64,000 nucleotides of DNA, taken from Gammaproteobacteria bacterium (GTDB taxonomy: Bacteria; Pseudomonadota; Gammaproteobacteria; Competibacterales; Competibacteraceae). Shown here piece by piece: positions 55,401-64,000 of the stretch. Every line of letters begins with the position of its first letter. Position 1 is the stretch's first letter. The notes under the pieces were generated by a model, which made no database searches, was not told the DNA's origin, and worked only from the letters and a program-made list of their open reading frames with translations. The translations under genes were made by a program, and so were the position numbers. The stretch covers positions 744,001 to 808,000 of the forward strand of contig JACKNC010000002.1 in assembly GCA_024235095.1 (NCBI GenBank). Direction: 5' to 3'.

Positions 55401-55476
55401 GCTGTACGTCGATTTCCTCGATGCCGGTCGCGAAGTTTTCGTTCCAGGGAAAGATTTCCAGTTGGGTCGTGGTCAT
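52453..55476 (-). CDS. Hemerythrin-histidine kinase-REC-REC-EAL hybrid protein
   Basis: 1007 aa from ATG 55476. Residues 1-140 form a bacteriohemerythrin ([42 protein letters not shown]), a di-iron oxygen sensor. HisKA follows ([19 protein letters not shown]), then HATPase (DNGIGM, GGTGLGL). The first receiver has VAEDN and [11 protein letters not shown]; the second has [11 protein letters not shown] and [11 protein letters not shown]. The C-terminal phosphodiesterase keeps ETLVRW (for EAL), [30 protein letters not shown] and EGVEDEED, so it may hydrolyse c-di-GMP. It starts 16 bases after the upstream kinase, a clear two-gene operon. I infer oxygen-linked control of c-di-GMP. Confidence 0.93.
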   Translation of the reverse strand: MTTTQLEIFPWNENFATGIEEIDVQHKRLVDLLNALVSYLAFNADAPALNQVFDELKDYTVVHFSTEERIWHEYFQNDPWEVWHKDAHSDFIAKVLEIKQKETELPLDDVIVEIVGFLTRWLALHIIESDKRMAKVVLALPSGISFERAKEQANEEMAGATRVLIGTIMDMYDKLANRTIALTREISRRMKAEAELRDAQNELLELKNAAITASQAKSAFLANMSHEIRTPMSGVIGMSEVLLNTRLTDEQHKMTCIIRDSAQTQLGILNDILDFSKIEAGRLDLSIESFTIADVVEKTCAMLTGQARQKGVTLRHDVDAHIPRALEGDALRVRQILTNFTTNAIKFSSGLDRAGDVEVVARQVGEASDPVWVELSVRDNGIGMDAATLERVFHPFTQADAATARKYGGTGLGLVISTRLAEVMGGEIRVDSTPDVGSTFTARLPFPRADATPLTIAADAQDRPPPQATILSRAEAIAQGQLILVAEDNVTNQEVIRQQLTLLGYPCDLAPDGRAAFSQWLSGDYGLVLSDLHMPHLDGYQLAQAIRVEEGKRGAGRTPILALTANVLKGEAERCQAAGMDVYLAKPVSLPDLQAALDHWLPKPLLGRASAFSIMLLDDDTFMHDLISSMLEELGYDDVSCYETGESALAMLDQSTEKPDAILLDINMPGMDGIEFVEQLMQRQYSGCLILVSGEDEMMLRATEKLAQEVHLSVVGSVQKPPLPQRLADLLGRCRARHAPSTPTAATVVRKSYDAAALRTAIANSELVNYYQPKVALPGGEWIGVETLVRWQHPEDGLVFPDQFIPVAEASGIIGDVTRAVLKESIRQAQLWRDEGFALQVAVNVSMEDLTDMAFADFVIEQAASHNVLPQAIVLEVTEGRLMQDLATALHVLTRLRLKRFRLSIDDFGTGHSSLAQLRDLPFDELKIDRSFTHNAGKDARLKAIFTASLDMAKQLHMEVVVEGVEDEEDWAFLLTTSSQIAQGYFISRPLPAEALLHWYEQWRKRQ

Positions 55477-55492
55477 TTTGGCGCCATTTAGC

Positions 55493-59041
<3,549 letters not shown>

Positions 59042-59084
59042 AATGTATGGTGCCTAAAAATTATAAATTAATATAATAACTTAT

Positions 59085-59225
59085 ATTCTTCGAGGATTCT
59101 TGTGGAGCCAACCGACTCAAAGGCGACTCGCAGATCCAATCTTTTGATCTTGAAAGAGGCAGCGCTGACTTGGCGTATTGATCTTGGCCCAGAAGTCCAC
59201 ATTCCACAGAAACCCTCGAAGAACC
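59085..59225 (-). mobile_element. Second MITE family, copy B
   Basis: About 141 bases whose ends read TTCTTCGAGGATTCTTGTGG and CCACAGAAACCCTCGAAGAA, inverted. The interior matches, in reverse orientation, the element at 62974-63114 (both carry CTTTCAAG, GAGTCG and a GGCTTC/GGCTCC-ACAAGAA end). No clear target duplication is seen. It lies upstream of the flgA promoter. Confidence 0.7.
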
Positions 59226-59270
59226 GTAAATTGAAAATAATAGAAAAATATTCAGGAATAGCTCTAATAA

Positions 59271-59287
59271 TGGAACACTATTTGCTT
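59271..59287 (+). promoter_or_regulatory. Possible sigma54 promoter of flgA
   Basis: TGGAACACTATTTGCTT has GG and GC with 10-base spacing, as in -24/-12 promoters (consensus TGGCAC-N5-TTGC), 42 bases before the flgA start. One position of the -24 box differs. Sigma54 control of early flagellar genes is known in Pseudomonas and Vibrio. Confidence 0.6.
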
Positions 59288-59328
59288 AATATTCGCAATA
59301 GAAGTTCCTTTTTAAGAAGGCCAAACCC

Positions 59329-60042
59329 ATGCGAACCCCTACTCTTCAAAACCTCCTGCTCAGCGGTTGCTGCGGGCTGGCGGCGTCGACGTTCGTCATG
59401 GCGGACCCTACCTTACAACCGCTTGACGACATTGAGCGCGCCGCTCACACTTTTTTGACGGCGCAACATCGCGGCCGCGAAGAACCGCCGAATATCCGGT
59501 TACAACCGCTTGATCCTCGCCTACGATTGCCCAAATGCCAGGCAGCGCTGGAAGCTTTCCTGCCGAGTGGCGCACGCACCGCTGGCAATACCTCGATCGG
59601 TGTGCGCTGTCCTGACGCCAAACCCTGGATTCTCTACCTTAGCGCCAATATCCAGATCCATGACCAAGTGCTGGTCGCTAAGCGCTTCCTGCGCCGGGGA
59701 ACCATTCTCAGCGCCGCCGACTTTCAATCCGAACGCCGCGAGCTGTCCACGCTGCCCAGCGGTTACGAAACTGACCCCCAACAATTGATCGGTCGGCAAC
59801 TACAACGCGCATTAATGGCGGGAAAGGTTATTCCACCGCGCTCCGTCAAAATACCGCCAGCGGTCCGCCGTGGCGAAACCGTTACCCTCGTCGCAGGACA
59901 AAGCGGCATCGAAATTACCTCCAGCGGCATCGCCCTAAATGACGCGCGCATCGGCGAACGGCTACGTGTGCGCAACGAAAGATCTCAACGAGTCGTCGAA
60001 GGTAAAGTAACCGTCAACCGGCGCGTCGAGGTTGGAAGATAA
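59329..60042 (+). CDS. flgA: FlgA, flagellar P-ring assembly chaperone
   Basis: 237 aa with an N-terminal signal segment (LLSGCCGLAASTFVMA). The SAF-domain part includes RVRCP-like IGVRCPDAKPWILYL, VLVAKRFLRRGTILSAADF, QLIGRQLQRALMAGKVI and the C-terminal GETVTLVAGQSGIEITSSGIALNDARIGERLRVRN. It helps FlgI form the periplasmic P ring. It is followed by flgM and flgN. Confidence 0.95.
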   Translation: MRTPTLQNLLLSGCCGLAASTFVMADPTLQPLDDIERAAHTFLTAQHRGREEPPNIRLQPLDPRLRLPKCQAALEAFLPSGARTAGNTSIGVRCPDAKPWILYLSANIQIHDQVLVAKRFLRRGTILSAADFQSERRELSTLPSGYETDPQQLIGRQLQRALMAGKVIPPRSVKIPPAVRRGETVTLVAGQSGIEITSSGIALNDARIGERLRVRNERSQRVVEGKVTVNRRVEVGR

Positions 60043-60054
60043 CTGAAATTATAT

Positions 60055-60081
60055 TAAAGTTTCATGAGGTACAGCCGATAA
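60055..60081 (+). promoter_or_regulatory. Sigma28 (FliA) promoter of flgMN
   Basis: TAAAGTTT (60055-60062), 11 bases, then GCCGATAA (60074-60081): an exact match to the FliA consensus, 42 bases before flgM. FlgM is the anti-sigma28 factor, so its gene is under autogenous flagellar class III control. Confidence 0.92.
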
Positions 60082-60122
60082 CTTGGGTAAGTCTTAAAAC
60101 TAACGGCGTAAGGATCACCACT

Positions 60123-60443
60123 ATGGCCATCATCAATTCCATTTCGACTTTTCCTATACGCAGCAGCAATGGCCCTGTGGAGCAGTTCCTCACCGCAAAG
60201 ACGGGAAAATCGCCAAATAGCGATTTGCTCAACAAGTCAGATGCGGAGAGCGACCAGGTTAATCTCACTAGGAGTTCGCTGCATTTACGCGAGATTGAAA
60301 CCCACGAGGCGGAAGGACAACCGCCGATGGATCAGGAAAAAATTGAAAAGCTGCGTAACGCGATTGCCAAGGGCGAATACCGGGTCGATTCGAACAGGAT
60401 CGCGCATAAAATGCTCGAATTTGATGAGCTAACCCTCGCATAG
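60123..60443 (+). CDS. flgM: FlgM, anti-sigma28 factor
   Basis: 106 aa from ATG 60123. The C-terminal sigma-binding region reads EKIEKLRNAIAKGEYRVDSNRIAHKMLEFDELT, typical of FlgM, while the N-terminal half is disordered and polar. It holds FliA inactive until the hook-basal body exports FlgM. It lies directly behind a consensus sigma28 promoter and 12 bases before flgN. Confidence 0.95.
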   Translation: MAIINSISTFPIRSSNGPVEQFLTAKTGKSPNSDLLNKSDAESDQVNLTRSSLHLREIETHEAEGQPPMDQEKIEKLRNAIAKGEYRVDSNRIAHKMLEFDELTLA

Positions 60444-60455
60444 GACTGCTTGACC

Positions 60456-60923
60456 ATGCTGGAGAAATTGTTGCGCGAAGAGTTAGCCCTCATTGAGGGG
60501 CTGCAGCAATTGCTTCAACAGGAATATGACGCCTTGCGTACCCGTGACGTGACGGCGCTGGAGCATATTGCTGGTGAAAAACAGATCAGCGCTGACCGGT
60601 TGCGCAGTCTAGATACAGCACGGATGGCTTACTTGCGTGAACAAGGTTTTACCGCCGATCGGCAGGGATTGCAAACCTGTCTGGAAGCCGCGCCAACTCG
60701 CAAGCAACGCGGGATTTTGCATAAGTTGGCGTCGGAATTCGAACGCGCTATCGAGCAGGCTCGCGACCAGAATGAAGTTAATGGCGCCATCATCGCGGCC
60801 AGTCGCAGCCATGTCGAACAAGCGCTGGCCATTGTCAGTGGCCGCGCCCCCCTGGAATTTCTCTACGATCATGATAGCCGCAAGGTTTTTAGCAGTAGCG
60901 GCCAGCCAATCGCCAAGGTCTGA
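60456..60923 (+). CDS. flgN: FlgN, flagellar hook-filament junction chaperone
   Basis: 155 aa from ATG 60456 (MLEKLLREELALIEGLQQLLQQEYDAL); a TTG two codons earlier is also possible. It is all-helical with the FlgN pattern: an N-terminal coiled coil, RDVTALEHIAGEKQISADRLRSL, and a C-terminal NGAIIAASRSHVEQALAIVSG segment that binds FlgK and FlgL. It follows flgM as usual. Confidence 0.9.
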   Translation: MLEKLLREELALIEGLQQLLQQEYDALRTRDVTALEHIAGEKQISADRLRSLDTARMAYLREQGFTADRQGLQTCLEAAPTRKQRGILHKLASEFERAIEQARDQNEVNGAIIAASRSHVEQALAIVSGRAPLEFLYDHDSRKVFSSSGQPIAKV

Positions 60924-61160
60924 TAGCTGTTCCTTCCTGCTTTCCAGTGCCTTATATCTTACCACCTATCCGTTCTGAGTTAGGCTAAAGTAAGTTTGAC
61001 TGAAATCGCTGAGGAGACGATGGGAATCTGCCAGAGGAGGCGCGCTACCGAAAACGGCAGGCTGCGATCGATTCCGCCTACCGCAAACAGTAACTTAACG
61101 AATAATGACAGGTATTCTGACAAAGTAGAATTAATCTTTGCCTTTTTACCAAAGGTTAGA

Positions 61161-62336
61161 TTAACCGCCTCTGTTTCTTCTTAGTTGCTCAAGTTCTTGA
61201 GCGGTATCAACCATGATTCGTTTAAACTCTTCAATCATTTTGGCGAGGGTCCCAATCTCATCATTAGATTTTACCTCTACTTTAGCAGTAAAATCACCTC
61301 CTACTACACGGGTTGTGGCATTAACTACTTTATCAAGCGGCCAAATTACCACTAAGCTCACTACCAAGATCATAATCATGCTAATAATCAGGGTTCCAGC
61401 AAGAGTAATGAGTAGCATATTGAAACCGGCTTTTTGGTAGGTTTGTTCAACAGCAGTGAAATCGTCGAGAGTAATCACGGCGCCGACCTTTTTGTTGCCA
61501 GCGTCGTATAATGAGAATCCACCACCAACATAATATTTGCCGCCAAGCTCAAAATGCTTGATTAATTTTCCTTCGTCGGTGACAGCAGTCAAGTCGTCTG
61601 GGCTAAAAACATAATCTTTGAAGATCGATGGATCTGTCAGAGTCGTATCGATAACAACGTAATCTTTAAGTTCATCATAGTTATTGTCTAACCCTTTGCT
61701 TTCTCTGACTGACGCCCAATCTCTTGCATCGATGAACTGTTTACCCACTACCACGACATAATCCATCTCTGTTTGGTCCTTCATAATTTCGATGAAGTGA
61801 TCGATTTCTTCACCAAATTCCACATAACCGATCAGGTCGCCCTCTTTGAAGTAAGGTGTAACAACCCGTAAGGCGAACGCTGTTTTTCCAAGCTCTATCC
61901 CTGTTCCCCAAGAGCCGGTTTTTTTCGATTGATTGAAAGTAATTCGATTTAATGAATCGTCAAATTTTCCTTCATCATGCAGCCTAGAAAAAACGGTGCC
62001 ATTCTTTCGATGAAAATAAAAATGAGTAATCCCTAATTTTTTGTTATCTAAAAAAAGATTTTGACCGTAATGGTACAGCTTGTTTCTGTCGTTTTCTAGA
62101 AATATGTCTTTGTAATCCTCATTAGTTGTGAAACTGATAAGAGCAGCCTTCAACATCTTTATATCGTTTTTTTCTAGATTATAAAAAGTTTGCCTTGCTG
62201 ATTGGATCCGGTCGATGGCGCTCTTTTCCACCGCAGATCTTTTGCTTTGAATAGAAATCGTATAAAAAATGGTGGCTAAAGTAATGACGCCAAGCACAAT
62301 GACAGGCAATAGCTTGTATCTAATACTGGATTTCAT
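61161..62336 (-). CDS. dCache-HAMP membrane sensor without output domain
   Basis: 391 aa. TM1 (YKLLPVIVLGVITLATIFYT), a periplasmic region of about 270 residues with dCache-like segments (LGITHFYFHRKNGTVFSRLH, GTGIELGKTAFALRVVTPYF, GYVEFGEEIDHF), TM2 (LLITLAGTLIISMIMILVVSLVV) and a HAMP (PLDKVVNATTRVVGGDFTAKVEVKSNDEIGTLAKMIEEF) are visible. The protein stops soon after HAMP, lacking a chemoreceptor or kinase domain. Its start overlaps the end of the upstream gene (ATGA-type), so they work together. Base composition is clearly AT-richer than the neighbourhood, suggesting transfer. Confidence 0.82.
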   Translation of the reverse strand: MKSSIRYKLLPVIVLGVITLATIFYTISIQSKRSAVEKSAIDRIQSARQTFYNLEKNDIKMLKAALISFTTNEDYKDIFLENDRNKLYHYGQNLFLDNKKLGITHFYFHRKNGTVFSRLHDEGKFDDSLNRITFNQSKKTGSWGTGIELGKTAFALRVVTPYFKEGDLIGYVEFGEEIDHFIEIMKDQTEMDYVVVVGKQFIDARDWASVRESKGLDNNYDELKDYVVIDTTLTDPSIFKDYVFSPDDLTAVTDEGKLIKHFELGGKYYVGGGFSLYDAGNKKVGAVITLDDFTAVEQTYQKAGFNMLLITLAGTLIISMIMILVVSLVVIWPLDKVVNATTRVVGGDFTAKVEVKSNDEIGTLAKMIEEFKRIMVDTAQELEQLRRNRGG

Positions 62337-62866
62337 TGCAATTTTTCTCCTAGAATCTCGTTAGTGGCTTGTATGAGTTTTTCGATCTTATTTGGATCAT
62401 CCGGCGTATTTTCCGTGATATTCATCAATATCCCAGCTTTCAATCCAATGCGTCCTCGAACTATCGATCTGTCTAATCCTTTCCTGTCGATAATTGCATT
62501 AATTTGAGTGGATAATTGGAATAAGCGTCTTGTGTGCTCAGTAGGTATTGCCCCCATATTTGATTCATCTGACTCCATTTGTTTAAACAATAAGTCGATG
62601 CTTGGAGCATGGGGATTTGGTTTTTCGTTTTCACCCAGTTGCGTCGCCAAGAAAACAACATCTTTAATAGGCCAAGTTAAACAATTATTGACTTGGGTTT
62701 GTTTGGAGGTCTTTTGCAAAATAACATCGAAAATTTGACCTTCTTTGACAACGATCCATACACAGTTGATGAAATTTTCTTCTCGGATATAGACATACAC
62801 CCGACCTGTTTTTTTCTGGTCTCGCACTAAGGATAGGGTTTCATGTAATTTTTTTTGCGCTGACAT
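62333..62866 (-). CDS. Cytoplasmic protein coupled to dCache sensor, DUF4388-like
   Basis: 177 aa, soluble. The N-terminal part KKTGRVYVYIREENFINCVWIVVKEGQIFDVILQ resembles PATAN/DUF4388-type domains found beside signalling genes. The rest is helical (TEHTRRLFQLSTQINAIIDR, NKIEKLIQATNEILGEKLQ). Function unknown. It overlaps the dCache gene by four bases and shares its AT-rich composition. I suggest that it is the cytoplasmic partner of the output-less sensor, an inference from context only. Confidence 0.6.
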   Translation of the reverse strand: MSAQKKLHETLSLVRDQKKTGRVYVYIREENFINCVWIVVKEGQIFDVILQKTSKQTQVNNCLTWPIKDVVFLATQLGENEKPNPHAPSIDLLFKQMESDESNMGAIPTEHTRRLFQLSTQINAIIDRKGLDRSIVRGRIGLKAGILMNITENTPDDPNKIEKLIQATNEILGEKLQ

Positions 62867-62973
62867 AATTTCTTACCCTTTGTAGAGGCGTTACAAAAGC
62901 ACTCATGTTGCGTATTCGAGATACTAGATCAATCTATGGCGTTTATATTATATTGATAAATAATCAAAAAATT

Positions 62974-63114
62974 GGTTATTGGAGGTTTTTATGGAATGTG
63001 GGTTTCTGGGCTAAGCTTAGCACACTAAGCCGATGCTGCTTCTTTCAAGGTCAACGGGTTAGAGCCACGAGTCGTCCTTGAATCGGCTGGCTTCACAAGA
63101 ATTCTCAAAGAACC
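62974..63114 (+). mobile_element. Second MITE family, copy C
   Basis: About 141 bases from GGTTATTGGAGGTTTTTATG to TTCACAAGAATTCTCAAAGA plus ACC. Near-identical AAAAATT flanks hint at a target duplication. The interior aligns with copy B in the opposite orientation. The rest of the gap between 62867 and 63295 is non-coding; 63180-63290 has short GC-rich palindromes. Confidence 0.65.
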
Positions 63115-63295
63115 AAAAATTTCAAAAGCTTCAATCCTGAATAATAATAATACGGCGCTTGGCTTTATCAAGATTAGACTTAAAAATTTATTCCAGCGGC
63201 GCCGCCGACAACAGGGAGCGCAGCCAGGACCTAGCGCACAGTTTTTTCCGACGGCAGGTGGCGAGCGGGTCCGCAAGAGGTGCTGCTGTAGCTAG

Positions 63296-64000
63296 TGGGC
63301 TGACACAGAAGTTTTGACAGGTAGCGGTGGGTGCCCTATGGTTGAGATCAACAGGAGGAATCACCATGGCCCACAAGTATCTGGTTGATCTAACTGAAGA
63401 GGAGCGGGAAGACCTGCTGAAGGTCATTCATAAAGGCAAGGCAGCGGCGCGCAAGGTTGCCCGTGCCCATGTGTTGCTGCAGGCTGCGGAAGGGGCGACG
63501 GATGAGGCCATTGCCCAAAGCCTTCACTTGGGGATTTCGACCGTTCATCGTACCCGTCAACGGTTTGTCGACGAAGGGTTGCTGGCGGCGTTAAGCGAGC
63601 GGCCACGAGTCGGTTTGCCCCCGGCCTTGACCGGCAAACAGGCCGCCTTTCTGGTCGCCTTGGCCTGTAGTACCCCGCCCGCTGGCCGTTGTCAGTGGAC
63701 TCTCCAATTGTTAGCGGACCGCTTCATGGAACTCCGGCCCATCGAAGCCATTTCCCGTGAGAGTGTGCGGCGCATCCTTAAAAAAACGACCTCAAACCCT
63801 GGCAACGTCAAGAATGGTGTATTCCCAGTGTCAGTCCCGATTATGTTTGGCATATGGAGGATGTGTTGGACCTGTACGCCGAACCCGATGATCCTCAATA
63901 CCCCCAAGTGTGCTTCGATGAAAGTCCGGTGCAATTGACCAGCGAAACCCGCTGTCCTCAACCCGCCCGCCCGGGTCAACCGGCGCGCTATGACTGTGAA
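63296..64000 (+). mobile_element. IS630-family element, copy 2 (cut by window end)
   Basis: It starts TGGGCTGACACAGAAGTTTT at 63296, with CTAG just before (63292-63295), exactly as in copy 1 at 18831-21750 but in the opposite orientation. 705 bases are in the window. Confidence 0.9.
63366..64000 (+). CDS. IS630-family transposase, partial, with -1 frameshift signal
   Basis: ATG 63366 (MAHKYLVDLTEEEREDLLK). The N-terminal helix-turn-helix region is intact here (SLHLGISTVHRTRQRFVDEG), unlike copy 1. Near 63780 the frame passes an A7C run (CTT AAA AAA ACG); a -1 shift restores NDLKPWQRQEWCIPS and EDVLDLYAEPDDPQYPQVCFDESPVQL, the DDE core. The same run exists in copy 1, so the shift is probably programmed. 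The window ends before the second aspartate. This copy could be active if the missing part is intact. Confidence 0.85.

Overview
The window looks like a chromosomal segment of a free-living gammaproteobacterium. The housekeeping genes (folD, leuA, pcnB-folK-panB-panC, argA, parE, slt), the sigma54-type pilin promoter, the sigma28 promoter of flgM and a Tat-exported high-potential iron-sulfur protein fit a Chromatiales- or Competibacter-like lineage. The glycogen-to-trehalose genes suit a glycogen-accumulating organism. This placement is inferred from gene content only.

Positions 2000-8900 hold the most notable system: a diversity-generating retroelement (DGR). Its order is target 1 (NACHT NTPase fused to a formylglycine-generating-enzyme/C-type-lectin-like domain), accessory gene avd, reverse transcriptase (RT), template repeat (TR), target 2 (TIR domain fused to the same lectin-like domain). 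Both targets end in a variable region (VR) that differs from TR almost only at template adenines, and each VR is followed by a matching hairpin. The system looks dead. The RT is cut by an IS66-type MITE that itself carries an IS630-like element. Target 1 has a stop codon made by an A-to-T change in its VR, and target 2 has a one-base deletion in its VR.

Positions 8900-15900 carry treY, treZ and glgX on the minus strand. Positions 15950-23600 are a decay zone: an unrecognised gene with an internal stop, four type I-C-like CRISPR repeats, fragments of cas4 and cas3, and an IS21-family element containing an IS630-family element that contains an IS66-family element. All three levels show target duplications.

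Positions 23600-31500 return to housekeeping genes (leuA, uracil-DNA glycosylase, rimI, panC, panB, folK, pcnB, tRNA-Glu). Positions 31500-36800 hold type IV pilin and its accessory protein, toxin-antitoxin genes, an M16 peptidase homologue and acylphosphatase. A 520-base intergenic region with three perfect DnaA boxes precedes slt, a multi-PAS diguanylate cyclase, cpdA and argA.

Positions 44450-47300 are a second insertion-sequence cluster, next to a DNA methyltransferase remnant. Then come a penicillin-acylase homologue, the HiPIP gene, parE, two large related hybrid sensor kinases (one with hemerythrin and EAL domains), and the flgA-flgM-flgN cluster. The last 3 kb hold an AT-rich two-gene sensor unit and a second copy of the nested IS630 element, cut by the window end. 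Several small repeat families (an IS66-like MITE, a second MITE and a palindromic REP) are scattered through the intergenic regions.
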